Positions 1-11,675 are shown, counted from the stretch's first letter. The stretch is 64,000 nt of DNA from Caprella mutica (GCA_947561585.1 CANNZV010000121.1:434001-498000), one strand, 5' to 3'. Notes: generated by a model not told the origin, from the letters alone. A program made the numbers and translations.

Positions 1-329
1 AAAGGTTGGCAAATATTCATCATGTATTTATTGTGACTTCAGTATATCATTATCCCTTTCTCTGCCGTTGTGATATTATGTCCCAAATATTCATGGGATC
101 ATTTGTCCCAGTGATGTTTTTGAGTGGGTAAATATAACTCACTGGTATTTTCTGCTTATTTATTCAGTTTCAGTTGAAAGGTTCTATATATTTATTTCCA
201 AATAACATGCAACTTAATAATTATTACAATACATGATACTTACCTTCGCACAATGCAGAAGATTATATTTTAGTCGACACTTATCATTTTCATCTTGATA
301 TTCATATAACTCAAAAAGTATTGAACCAA
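1..329. other. A+T-rich intergenic sequence
   Basis: I see no gene, RNA or clear repeat here. It is ordinary A+T-rich spacer leading into the degenerate AGGTCA-containing repeat that follows. Confidence 0.5.
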
Positions 330-640
330 TTTACCTGAAATTTGATAGGAGTCATAAAGACAATTATTGTTCATTATTTAGGAATGATTTTGAGAGTGAT
401 CAGGTCAAAGTTCAAGGTCATTTATAACTCAAAAAACCAATTTGTTAGCTTTTGGTATCGATTGGGTCAAAGGTCTAAAATCAAGGTCAATGTCATTTAT
501 AAATCAATAATTCAAAATGTTTCAATTAAATTGCCTGGAATTTGGTGAAACGATTGTCATCATTCAGGAACCAGTTTATTAGATTTTTGGAGCGAACAGG
601 TCAAAGGACAAGGTCATTTATAACCCATAGATAACCCAAG
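330..640 (+). repeat. Degenerate repeat with AGGTCA clusters
   Basis: Three diverged copies of a block containing GGTCAAAGG followed by AAGGTCA and then CATTTATAA occur at about 402-430, 464-500 and 598-625, spaced irregularly by about 60-135 bp. Each block has AGGTCA-like hexamers arranged as direct repeats with one spacer base (402-414, 464-476, 598-610), followed by another AGGTCA at 415-420, 484-489 and 611-616. This looks like an old degenerate tandem repeat. The hexamers resemble nuclear-receptor half-sites, but no gene lies nearby to regulate. The 68-codon ORF across it shows no coding character. Confidence 0.5.
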
Positions 641-667
641 TGACGGTGAAAGTATGCACTTTACGGT

Positions 668-775
668 ACTAGGACAAAATGCCTACGGACGAAATGCCTA
701 CGGACGAAATGCCTACGTACAAAATGTCTAAAGGACAAAATGCCCAACGGACAAAATGCCTAACGGACAAAATAA
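668..775. repeat. Short 16-bp repeat cluster, solo foldback-like end
   Basis: Six to seven degenerate copies of a unit close to GGACAAAATGCCTAAC (variants GGACGAAATGCCTAC) lie head to tail. The layout, short A-rich units ending in GCC, resembles the sub-repeated ends of the elements at 15655-16535 and 21104-22165. I do not find an inverted partner in this window, so it may be a solo end or a young minisatellite. Confidence 0.5.
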
Positions 776-1237
776 ATGAATGTAGAAAATAGAAATAGTA
801 AAATAATGACGTAAAAGAATGCTGCAAAGTGAATAAAAGAATTAACTGCATATTCAAATAAATGTGCCTAATAGAAAACATTGAATAAAACAAATATCGG
901 CGGCTTTTTTCATAACCAGAGTAGTAAATTGCAAGTCAGTACTAACATATATAAGCATTGTAATTACTTAACTTGCTTTAAAATTTCAAAAAGCAACTAT
1001 AAACATCACTATAGATTGAAGTTGATTATAGCTATCTAAAAGAATAAACCATATAAAAAAAAATCAAAATAGAATAAGTTGATTATAGATATCTTTTATT
1101 AAAAAAATGAAAACAAAATAAGATCGATGTCTTTAAAAAATGAAAATAGAAGATGATTATAGATATGCAATAAAAATGGCAAGATATAGGAAGATTATTT
1201 TTTTAAAGCGATTTGATAAATAGAACAAACACTTAAG
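776..1237. other. A+T-rich spacer
   Basis: Very A+T-rich, with scattered A runs and no supported gene. It separates the 16-bp cluster from the first large minisatellite. Confidence 0.5.
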
Positions 1238-4200
1238 TCTGTTTAGAATTTGAAGGTGCGACCTCTGTTTAGATATTGGAGATGCGACCCCTGTTTAGAA
1301 TTTGGAGATGCGACCCCTGTTTAGAATTTGTAGATGCGACCCCTGTTTAAAATTTGGAGCTGCGACCTCTGTTTAGAATTTGGAGATGCGACCCCTGTTT
1401 AGAATTTGGAGATGCGACCTCTGTTTAGAATTTGGAGATGCGACCCCTGTTTAGATATTAGAGATGCGACCCCTGTTTAGAATTTGGAGATGCGACCCCT
1501 GTTTAGAATTTGGAGATGCGACCCCTGTTTAGATATTGGAGATGCGACCCCTGTTTAGAATTTGGAGATGCAACCCCTGTTTAGAATTTGTAGATGCGAC
1601 CCCTGTTTAAAATTTGGAGATGCGACCTCTGTTTAGAATTTGGAGATGCGACCCCTGTTTAGAATTTGGAGATGCGACCTCTGTTTAGAATTTGGAGATG
1701 CAACCTCTGTTTAGAATTTGGAGATGCGACCCCTGTTTAATATTTGGAGATGCAACCCCTGTTTAGAATTTGGAGATGCGACCTCTGTTTAATATTTGGA
1801 GATGCGATCTCTGTTTAGAATTTGGAGATGCGACCCCTGTTTAGAATTTGGAGATGCGACCCCTGTTTAGAATTTGGAGATGCAACCCCTGTTTAGAATT
1901 TGGAGATGCGACCCCTGTTTAGAATTTGGAGATGCGACCCCTGTTTAGAATTTGGAGATGCGACCCCTGTTTAAAATTTGGAGATGCGACCCCTGTTTAG
2001 AATTTGGAGATGCAACCCCTGTTTAAAATTTGGAGATGCGACCCCTGTTTAGAATTTGGAGATGCGACCCCTGTTTAGAATTTGGAGATGCGACCCCTGT
2101 TTAGAATTTGGAGATGCGACCCCTGTTTAAAATTTGGAGATGCGACCCCTGTTTAAAATTTGGAGATGCGACCTCTGTTTAGAATTTGGAGATGCGACCC
2201 CTGTTTAGAATTTGGAGATGCAACCTCTGTTTAGAATTTGGAGATGCGACCTCTGTTTAGAATTTGGAGATGCAACCCCTGTTTAGAATTTGGAGATGCG
2301 ACTCCTGTTTAGAATTTGGAGATGCGACCTCTGTTTAATATTTGGAGATGCGATCTCTGTTTAGAATTTGGAGATGCGACCCCTGTTTAGAATTTGGAGA
2401 TGCGACCCCTGTTTAGAATTTGGAGATGCGACCCCTGTTTAGAATTTGGAGATGCGACCCCTGTTTAGAATTTGGAGATGCGACCCCTGTTTAGAATTTG
2501 GAGATGCGACCCCTGTTTGAAATTTGGAGATGCGACCCCTGTTTAAAATTTGGAGATGCGACCCCTGTTTAGAATTTGGAGGTGCGACCCCTGTTTAGAA
2601 TTTGGAGATGCGACCCCTGTTTAGAATTTGGAGATGCGACCCCTGTTTAGAATTTGGAGATGCGACCCCTGTTTAGAATTTGGAGATGCGACCCCTGTTT
2701 AGAATTTGGAGATGCGACCTCTGTTTGAAATTTGGAGATGCGACCTCTGTTTAGAATTTGGAGATGCGACCTCTGTTTAGAATTTGGAGATGCGACCCCT
2801 GTTTGAAATTTGGAGGTGCGACCCCTGTTTAGAATTTGGAGGTGCGACCCCTGTTTAGAATTTGGAGATGCGACCCCTGTTTAGAATTTGGAGATGCGAC
2901 CCCTGTTTAGAATTTGGAGATGCGACCCCTGTTTAGAATTTGGAGATGCGACCTCTGTTTGAAATTTGGAGATGCGACCCCTGTTTAAAATTTGGAGATG
3001 CGACCCCTGTTTAAAATTTGGAGATGCGACCTCTGTTTAGAATTTGGAGATGCGACCCCTGTTTAGAATTTGGAGATGCGACCTCTGTTTAGAATTTGGA
3101 GATGCGACCCCTGTTTAGAATTTGGAGATGCGACCCCTGTTTAGAATTTGGAGATGCGACCTCTGTTTAATATTTGGAGATGCGATCTCTGTTTAGAATT
3201 TGGAGATGCGACCCCTGTTTAGAATTTGGAGATGCGACCCCTGTTTAGAATTTGGAGATGCGACCCCTGATTAAAATTTGGAGATGCGACCCCTGTTTAG
3301 AATTTGGAGATGCGACCCCTGTTTAGAATTTGGAGGTGCGACCCCTGTTTAGAATTTGGAGATGCGACCCCTGTTTAGAATTTGGAGATGCGACCCCTGT
3401 TTAGAATTTGGAGATGCGACCCCTGTTTAGAATTTGGAGATGCGACCTCTGTTTAGAATTTGGAGATGCGACCTCTGTTTAGAATTTGGAGATGCGACCC
3501 CTGTTTAGAATTTGGAGATGCGACCTCTGTTTAGAATTTGGAGATGCGACCCCTGTTTAGAATTTGGAGATGCGACCCCTGTTTAGAATTTGGAGATGCG
3601 ACCTCTGTTTAATATTTGGAGATGCGATCTCTGTTTAGAATTTGGAGATGCGACCCCTGTTTAGAATTTGGAGATGCGACCCCTGTTTAGAATTTGGAGA
3701 TGCGACCCCTGTTTAAAATTTGGAGATGCGACCCCTGTTTAGAATTTGGAGGTGCGACCCCTGTTTAGAATTTGGAGATGCGACCCCTGTTTAGAATTTG
3801 GAGATGCGACCCCTGTTTAAAATTTGGAGATGCGACCTCTGTTTAGAATTCGGAGATGCGACCCCTGTTTAGAATTTGGAGATGCGACCTCTGTTTGAAA
3901 TTTGGAGATGCGACCCCTGTTTAGAATTTGGAGGTGCGACCCCTGTTTAGAATTTGGAGATGCGACCCCTGTTTGAAATTTGGAGATGCGACCCCTGTTT
4001 AGAATTTGGAGGTGCGACCCCTGTTTAGAATTTGGAGATGCGACCCCTGTTTAGAATTTGGAGATGCGACCCCTGTTTAGAATTTGGAGATGCGACCCCT
4101 GTTTAGAATTTGGAGATGCGACCTCTGTTTGAAATTTGGAGATGCGACCCCTGTTTAAAATTTGGAGATGCGACCCCTGTTTAAAATTTGGAGATGCGAC

Positions 4201-5417
4201 CTCTGTTTAGAATTTGGAGATGCGACCCCTGTTTAGAATTTGGAGATGCGACCTCTGTTTAGAATTTGGAGATGCGACCCCTGTTTAGAATTTGGAGATG
4301 CGACCCCTGTTTAGAATTTGGAGATGCGACCTCTGTTTAATATTTGGAGATGCGATCTCTGTTTAGAATTTGGAGATGCGACCCCTGTTTAGAATTTGGA
4401 GATGCGACCCCTGTTTAGAATTTGGAGATGCGACCCCTGATTAAAATTTGGAGATGCGACCCCTGTTTAGAATTTGGAGATGCGACCTCTGTTTAGAATT
4501 TGGAGATGCGACCCCTGTTTAGAATTTGGAGATGCGACCTCTGTTTAGAATTTGGAGATGCGACCCCTGTTTAGAATTTGGAGATACGACCCCTGTTTAG
4601 AATTTGGAGATGCGACCCCTGTTTAATATTTGGAGATGCGATCTCTGTTTAGAATTTGGAGATGCGACCCCTGTTTAGAATTTGGAGATGCGACCCCTGT
4701 TTAGAATTTGGAGATGCGACCCCTGTTTAAAATTTGGAGATGCGACCCCTGTTTAGAATTTGGAGGTGCGACCCCTGTTTAGAATTTGGAGATGCGACCC
4801 CTGTTTAGAATTTGGAGATGCGACCCCTGTTTAAAATTTGGAGATGCGACCTCTGTTTAGAATTCGGAGATGCGACCCCTGTTTAGAATTTGGAGATGCA
4901 ACCTCTGTTTAGAATTTGGAGATGCGACCCCTGTTTAGAATTTGGAGATGCGACCCCTGTTTAGAATTTGGAGATGCGACCTCTGTTTTATATTTGGAGA
5001 TGCGATCTCTGTTTAGAATTTGGAGATGCGACCCCTGTTTAGAATTTGGAGATGCGACCCCTGTTTAGAATTTGGAGATGCGACCTCTGTTTAAAATTTG
5101 GAGATGCGACCCCTGTTTATAATTTGGAGATGCGACCCCTGTTTAGAATTTGGAGATGCGACCCCTGTTTAGAATTTGGAGATGCGACCCCTGTTTAGAA
5201 TTTGGAGATGCGACCCCTGTTTAGAATTTGGAGATGCGACCCCTGTTTAGAATTTGGAGATGCGACCCCTGTTTAAAATTTGGAGATGCGACCCCTGTTT
5301 AAAATTTGGAGACGCGACCCCTGTTTAGAATTTGGAGATGCGACCCCTGTTTAGAATTTGGAGATGCGACCCCTGTTTAGAATTTGGAGGTACGATCCCT
5401 TTCAAGATTTGGAGAGG
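1238..5417 (+). repeat. Minisatellite, 26-bp unit, about 160 copies
   Basis: The unit is close to GATGCGACCCCTGTTTAGAA plus TTTGGA. It is repeated about 160 times with almost no indels. Variants recur in ordered groups: CCTCTG for CCCCTG, AATATT for AGAATT paired with GATCTCT in the next unit, AAAATT and GAAATT. Variant pairs repeat at exact unit multiples: 3161 and 4331, and 3261 and 4431, are both 1170 bp (45 units) apart; 3847 and 4861 are 1014 bp (39 units) apart. The left edge begins in TCTGTTTAGAATT and the right edge decays at TACGATCCCTTTCAAG. Not coding. Confidence 0.97.
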
Positions 5418-5660
5418 AAGTAATTATTCACAAAAAAATTTGTTTTTATGGCACAAAACAGAAATATGATCCTAGAGTTTACAGAGATCTCAAGGAAAAT
5501 CTAAGTTATGACAATTAGAACTAATATGATCAGATTTGGTACATTTTGTAGATATATTAACTTTCGTATTTTAAACTGTTATATTGAGTGCAGTTCTGTC
5601 ATTTTCTCTTATTACATTATAGTAAAACGTATGAATTATGTTTTTGCATTTCTTCCACAG

Positions 5661-5919
5661 GTATTGCTATGAATGCAGATCCCGGTGCAGGAATTTCAAA
5701 TTTTTTCGTTGACTGTCAATACGATGCAGGAGCTGCTAAGTTCAAGTGGTTTGGTGATATTGATCAACCGGAAAACATACCTGGAGAGTGGGAATCTGGT
5801 TCCCCATCCAATGCAGCAACAGCAGAATATGTTTACATGACCCCGACTGGACTCACGAATGGAGCAGACGGTGAATCTACCCAATTTTGCTGTTTCCAAC
5901 CCCAACCAGGACGCTAACA
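5661..5919 (+). CDS. Possible isolated coding exon, Ig-like pattern (uncertain)
   Basis: A pyrimidine tract followed by CTTCCACAG ends at about 5660 and looks like a splice acceptor. Downstream is an open frame of about 86 codons beginning GIAMNADPGAGISN and ending in a stop at 5917-5919. Its base composition is clearly richer in G+C than the surrounding DNA, which suggests past coding selection. The peptide has a Cys (VDCQYDAG), a Trp 11 residues later (FKWFGDID), a YVYMTPTG strand-like segment and a late Cys pair (QFCC). That spacing fits an immunoglobulin-like domain such as those of insect cell-surface adhesion proteins, but this is inference and I do not recognise a specific gene. A donor-like GACG/GTGAAT lies at about 5870, so the coding part could end there and not at the stop. 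No partner exon is visible: large minisatellites flank both sides. It could also be a retroposed or decayed exon, or a transposon fragment. Confidence 0.35.
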
Positions 5920-6220
5920 AGGAGCAATAGGAACTACAGATAAACATCTCGGACACTCACAATTAATTTCTGGAATGGCAATTAGCATCAGAAAACGAGG
6001 GGAAATAAAAAATGTCTGGTCAAGTATACTGTATGGACTCCAACACAATCAGGGGTACATAAACTACACTTTCTTTGGGTGGGTGATATTTATTGGGGGT
6101 GATTGGGTTATATTTATGACAATTAAAACACTATAAATAGAGACTTTGCATTTAATGAGGAATGTACAAAAAAAACATAATAAAGAAGGAGTCAGAACCA
6201 GAATACATTTTTCCTTTCTG
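5920..6220. other. Non-coding spacer after the possible exon
   Basis: Contains no clear gene. The first about 130 bases keep the higher G+C of the preceding open stretch (stops in all frames), then the composition returns to A+T-rich spacer. Confidence 0.4.
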
Positions 6221-6314
6221 ACTAGTGGATACTGATACTGAGCTGTGAAGTTGTTGAAGAACACTAGTGAATACTGACACTGAGCTGTGAAGTTGTTGAA
6301 GAACACTAGTGGAT
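6221..6314 (+). repeat. 42-bp tandem duplication
   Basis: Two nearly identical 42-bp units starting ACTAGTGGATACTGATACTG lie at 6221-6262 and 6263-6304, plus the first bases of a third at 6305. This is a minimal two-copy array. Confidence 0.85.
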
Positions 6315-6550
6315 CTTCACAGAGTAGAGGTAGAATAATTTCTGTTGTTCTGTTCATTTTTTTCTGAACACCGTAGCAGAAGAATTATTTTGATTTGATT
6401 GCAGTCAAGACATGCAGAACAACGTAGCGTAGATAAATTTAAAAATTAATTGGTGTCCTTAAACTACCATTGGGGTATAGTTTGAAAATTTGGAGTCTTT
6501 AAATTAAAGTATACTTGATCCGATTTTTCCTGTTAAAGTTGAGTAGCTGT

Positions 6551-7655
6551 TAATCTTTCCGACTTTTAATCTGGAAATTTTTTAATCTGGACAACTTTTA
6601 ATCTGGATAACTTTTAATCTGGATAACTTTTAATCTGGACAACTCTTATCTGGACAAATTTTAATCTTTACGACTTTTAGTCTGGATAACTTTTAATCTG
6701 GACAACTTTTAATCTGGACAACTTTTAATCTGGACAACTTTTTATCTGGACAACTTTTAATCTGGATAACTTTTAATCTGGACAACTTTTAATCTGGACA
6801 AATTTTAATCTATTAATCTGGACAACTTTTAATCTGGATAACTTTTAATCTGGACCACTTTTAATCTGGACAACTTTTAATCTGGACAACTTTTAATCTG
6901 GATAACTTTTAATCTGGACAACTTTTAATCTGGATAATTTTTAATCTGGACAACTTTTAATCTGGACAACTTTTTATCTGGACATTTTTTAATCTGGATA
7001 ACTTTTAATCTGGACAACTTTTAATCTGGACAACTTTTTATCTGGACAACTTTTAATCTGGACAACTTTTAATCTGGATAACTTTTAATCTGGACAACTT
7101 TTTATCTGGACCATTTTTAATCTGGACAACTTTTAATCTGGACATTTTTAAATCTGGATAACTTTTAATCTGGACAACTTTTAATCTGGACAACTTTTAA
7201 TCTGGACAACTTTTAATCTGGATAACTTTTAATCTGGACAACTTTTAATCTGGACAACTTTTAATTTGGACAACTTTTAATCTGGGCAACTTTTAATCTG
7301 GATAACTTTTAATCTGGACAAGTTTTAATCTGGACAACTTTTAATCTGGATAACTTTTAATCTGGACCACTTTTAATCTGGACAACTTTTTATCTGGACC
7401 ATTTTTAATCTGGACAACTTTTAATCTGGACAACTTTTAATCTATTAATCTGGACAACTTTTAATCTGGATAACTTTTAATCTGGACAACTTTTAATCTG
7501 GATAACTTTTAATCTGGACAACTTTTAATCTTTACGACTTTTAGTCTGGACAACTTTTTATCTTTTAATCTGCAAAACTTTTAATCTGGATAACTTTTAA
7601 TCTTTTAATCTGGACAACTTTTAATCTGGAACACTTTTAATCTGGACAACTTTTA
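6551..7655 (+). repeat. Minisatellite, 17-bp unit, about 64 copies
   Basis: The unit is close to ACTTTTAATCTGGACAA, with the variants GGATAA, GGACCA, GGACATTT and shortened ATCTATTAATC copies. It runs directly into a 16-bp array that shares the core CTTTTAATC. Not coding. Confidence 0.95.
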
Positions 7656-7975
7656 ATCAGATCTACTTTTAATCAGATTTTTTTTTAAATCTACTTTTAA
7701 TTAGATCTAATTTTAATCAAATCTACTTTTAATCAGATCTACTTTTAATCAGATTTACTTTTAATCAGATCTTCTTTTAATCAAATCTACTTTTAATCAA
7801 ATCTACTTTTAATCAAATCTACTTTTAATCAGATCTACTTTTAATCAGATTTACTTTTAATCAGATCTTCTTTTAATCAAATCTAATTTTAATCAAATCT
7901 ACTTTTAATCAAATCTACTTTTAATCAGATCTACTTTTAATCAGATCTTCTTTTAATCTGATTTATTTTTACAAC
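7656..7975 (+). repeat. Minisatellite, 16-bp unit, about 19 copies
   Basis: The unit is close to ACTTTTAATCAGATCT, with the variants CAAATCT and CAGATTT. It shares the CTTTTAATC core with the adjoining 17-bp array but replaces TGGACAA by AGATCT. The two appear to be successive expansions of one ancestral unit. Confidence 0.92.
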
Positions 7976-8039
7976 ATTTAATCCTCATGATTAATAGGGA
8001 GTACTGTTTGGTCCAAGCTTGAGGAGCGTTATAGATTTT

Positions 8040-8150
8040 ATAGTTCAATCGAAAAACATCAAATAAATAAAACATCAAATAAAATATAACATTAAATGAA
8101 TTTAATATCAAATATAATATAACATCAAATAAATATAACCTACTATAGAG
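8040..8150 (+). repeat. Degenerate AACATCAAATAAA repeat
   Basis: About six irregular copies of a unit near ATAACATCAAATAAAT occur, with variable spacing. It is an old or abortive short array between two larger minisatellites. Confidence 0.6.
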
Positions 8151-8162
8151 CTTAGTTACTTA

Positions 8163-8350
8163 GTGTTTAATATATTCTGACTTGTTTTAATATATTCTAA
8201 GGTATTTTAATATATTGCGACATATTTTAATATAGTTTAACGTATTTTAATATAGTTTAACGTATTTTAATATATTTTGAGGTGTTTTAATATTTCATAA
8301 CGTATTTTGATATATGTTGTAACTTACTTTAATATGTTGCAATGTTTTTC
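8163..8350 (+). repeat. Degenerate 20-21-bp leader array
   Basis: About nine diverged units near GTATTTTAATATAGTTTAAC lie here. It merges on the right into the homogeneous 20-bp array at 8351, sharing an AATATNTTNT core. It reads as the decayed edge of that array. Confidence 0.75.
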
Positions 8351-9640
8351 AATATTTTCTACCGTGAAACAATATTTTCTACCGTGAAACAATATTTTCT
8401 ACCGTGAAACAATATTTTCTACCGTGAAACAATATTTTCTACCGTGAAACAATATTTTCTACCGTGAAACAATATTTTCTACAGTATTTCAATATGTTCT
8501 ACCGTGTTTCAATATAATTTACCGTGTTTCAATATTTTCTACCGTGTTTCGATATTTTCTACCATGTTTCAATATTATCTACCGTGTTTCAATATTTACT
8601 ACCGTGTTTCAATATTTTCTACCGTGTTTCAATATTTTCTACCGTGTTTCAATATTTTCTACCATGTTTCAATATTATCTACCGTGTTTCAATATTTTCT
8701 ACCGTGTTTCAATATTTTCTACCGTGTTTCAATATTATCTACCGTGTTTCAATATTTTCTACCGTGTTTCAAAGTATTCTACCGTGTTTCAATATATTTT
8801 ACCATGTTTCAATATTATCTACCGTGTTTCAATATTTTCTACCGTGTTTCAATATTATCTACCGTGTTTCAATATTTTCTACCGTGTTTCAAAGTATTCT
8901 ACCGTGTTTCAATATATTTTACCGTGTTTCAATATTTTCTACCGTGTTTCAATATTTTCTACCATGTTTCAATATTATCTACCATGTTTCAATATTTTCT
9001 ACCGTGTTTCAAAGTATTCTACCGTGTTTCAATATTTTCTACCGTGTTTCAATATATTCTACCGTGTTTCAATATATTCTACCGTGTTTCAATATTTTCT
9101 ACCGTGTTTCAATATTTTCTACCGTGTTTCAATATTATCTACCGTGTTTCAATATTTTCTACCGTGTTTCAAAGTATTCTACCGTGTTTCAATATATTTT
9201 ACCGTGTTTCAATATTTTCTACCGTGTTTCAATATTTTCTACCATGTTTCAATATTATCTACCGTGTTTCAATATTTTCTACCGTGTTTCAAAGTATTCT
9301 ACCGTGTTTCAATATATTTTACCATGTTTCAATATTATCTACCGTGTTTCAATATTTTCTACCGTGTTTCAATATTATCTACCGTGTTTCAATATTTTCT
9401 ACCGTGTTTCAAAGTATTCTACCGTGTTTCAATATATTTTACCATGTTTCAATATTATCTACCGTGTTTCAATATTTTCTACCGTGTTTCAATATTATCT
9501 ACCGTGTTTCAATATTATCTACCGTGTTTCAATATTTTCTACCGTGTTTCAAAGTATTCTACCGTGTTTCAATATATTTTACCATGTTTCAATATTATCT
9601 ACTGTGTTTCAATATTTTCTACCGTGTTTCAATATTTATT
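8351..9640 (+). repeat. Minisatellite, 20-bp unit, about 64 copies
   Basis: The first six units (8351-8470) are AATATTTTCTACCGTGAAAC. All later units end GTGTTTC in place of GTGAAAC. A variant AAAGTATTCT recurs at 8771, 8891, 9011, 9171, 9291, 9411 and 9551, giving a mostly 120-bp (six-unit) higher-order period. The unit lacks any stop trinucleotide on the plus strand and 20 is not a multiple of 3. All three plus frames are therefore open for about 1.1-1.2 kb and encode the same 20-residue cycle (FQYFLPCFNIFYRVSIFSTV). That makes the three overlapping ORFs artefacts. Confidence 0.96.
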
Positions 9641-10748
9641 CATCATTTTAAAATCTTGGGAGTCACACCTCTGGATTTTAGTACCATTTTGTTTTCAATT
9701 TATTTACATCTGTAATTAAGTAATTAACCTCAAAATTTAAGAGATTCCATTAAAAATGCAGTATTTTTGTTCGAGAATTCATACATTGTAAACCCATGCA
9801 GTTGATAAATAGTAAATCAATTGAATTCTTATATAAAAAAGAAATTACGTAATTTTTATAGATTCTTCGGTAAATTCTTAATTCGAACTAGGAAGGGAGT
9901 ATTTTTTTTTTTTTAAACTTAATTACCATTTATCTGATTAAAATACTAACAAAAATTAATTAACAGAAAATCTATTACCAAAAAGGAATATTCGAAACTA
10001 CTCAAATTATAACAAATTCGGCAAATTACAACAGATTTAATAATTTGTTAATAAATTGCCAATAAAATAGTACGATTAGGTACCCCTTCCTATAGTTCGG
10101 GTCCCTAATTCTATTCCATTTTTCTAAATTTCTTATATCTTACTAATTAAATTAATTTCATTTATTGTTCATTTGGTGGAAATTTTCTATTAAATCATTT
10201 TAATTCTTGAATTGAATAAAACCTTGAAAGTAGTAATTGAAAATATGAGTTAATTAATATATAACCTTTGTGAGTTTGAATTGTGTTTGTTTCATTTTCC
10301 TCAGATTTCCAAACCAACAGATAAGTGATTGCTATTCTCGAAAAAGAATTACCTTTAAGAAATAATAACTTACAAAATAGTCAATCAATAAGTAGATATT
10401 AATAAATACTGGAAAAGAACTTAGTTTAAATAATATACACTAAAAGTGGGACATATTATTTACAATCTAAGAGAGCACCATTAGACAAAATAGAAAATGT
10501 AGATGGATCGAAAAAGTTTTTTTCGAAATTTGTGTTTGGACTGTGATATTTGCATGACTAACGGACAAGAATGAACCAAGTAAAGACTTCCGGTTGAAGT
10601 TCTTCGCAGTTTTATGAACGATCCATTTTAAGGTTGTGAAGAACAAGTAATTAAAAAAATACTTCTTAAATCCTTTAATATAGTATATACGATTCTAAAA
10701 TATTATTCCAATTCCAACTATATTGTTTAATTATTAAGAATTTAACCC
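9641..10748. other. A+T-rich spacer
   Basis: No gene, RNA or ordered repeat is recognised. It contains a T run at about 9902-9914 and an imperfect palindrome of TCGAAAAA and TTTTTCGA at about 10508-10526. Confidence 0.5.
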
Positions 10749-10785
10749 AGTAAAGATAACGAATCCTGGTCTGTTATCTTTACTT
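10749..10785. repeat. Inverted unit fragment at array edge
   Basis: AGTAAAGATAAC at about 10750-10761 is the exact reverse complement of GTTATCTTTACT in the first array unit, with a short loop between. The left edge of the 29-bp array can therefore form a 12-bp-stem hairpin. Confidence 0.75.
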
Positions 10786-11431
10786 GCTTCTTTTCTGGTC
10801 CGTTATCTTTACTTACTTCATTTCTGGTCCGTTATCTTTACTAGCTTCATTTCTGGTCCGTTATCTTTACTTGCTTCATTTCTGGTCCGTTATCTTTACT
10901 TGCTTCATTTCTGGTCCGTTATCTTTACTAGCTTCATTTCTGGTCCGTTATCTTTACTAGCTTCATTTCTGGTCCGTTATCTTTACTAGCTTCATTTCTG
11001 GTCCGTTATCTTTACTTGCTTCATTTCTGGTCCGTTATCTTTACTAGCTTCATTTCTGGTCCGTCATCTTTACTAGCTTCATTTCTGGTCCGTTATCTTT
11101 ACTAGCTTCATTTCTGGTCCGTTATCTTTACTTGCTTCATTTCTGGTCCGTTATCTTTACTTGCTTCATTTCTGGTCCGTTATCTTTACTAGCTTCATTT
11201 CTGGTCCTTTATCTTTACTTGCTTCATTTTTGGTCCGTTATCTTTACTAGCTTCATTTCTGGTCCGTTATCTTTACTAGCTTCATTTCTGGTCCGTTATC
11301 TTTACTAGCTTCATTTCTGGTCCGTTATCTTTACTAGCTTCATTTCTGGTCCGTTATCTTTACTAGCTTCATTTCTGGTCCTTTATCTTTACTTGCTTCA
11401 TTTCTGGTCCGTTATCTTTACTTGCTTTATT
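10766..11431 (+). repeat. Minisatellite, 29-bp unit, 23 copies
   Basis: The unit is CTGGTCCGTTATCTTTACTA followed by GCTTCATTT. The main variation is a single A/T change (TTACTAGC versus TTACTTGC), plus rare CGTCAT and CCTTTAT variants. It covers 666 bp, i.e. 23 units with essentially no indels. Confidence 0.96.
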
Positions 11432-11675
11432 TTTTCACACTTTGAACTCTTGGGGAACTTTTAAATATTAATTTAAACTTCTCTCATTTTAACACAATGT
11501 ATATTACCAATAGTAGCATAAAAAATCATAGTACAAAAGTGTTTTTCAAAAAAGTAACAAAACTCCTATTGTTACTTTTTTATAAGTAAAGTATGCTAAA
11601 ATTGAATATTTAGCTATGTGAACAAATCAGTATGCCCTCAAGAACATATATCTTTTACATGGCCATTAATCTTAG

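Noticed and set aside
8504..9719. Three overlapping 375-403-codon plus-strand frames
   Set aside because: They encode the same 20-residue cycle in three frames because the 20-bp unit has no stop in any register.
10766..11431. CRISPR array (29-bp repeats)
   Set aside because: Units are directly adjacent with no unique spacers and no cas genes, and the window is eukaryotic.
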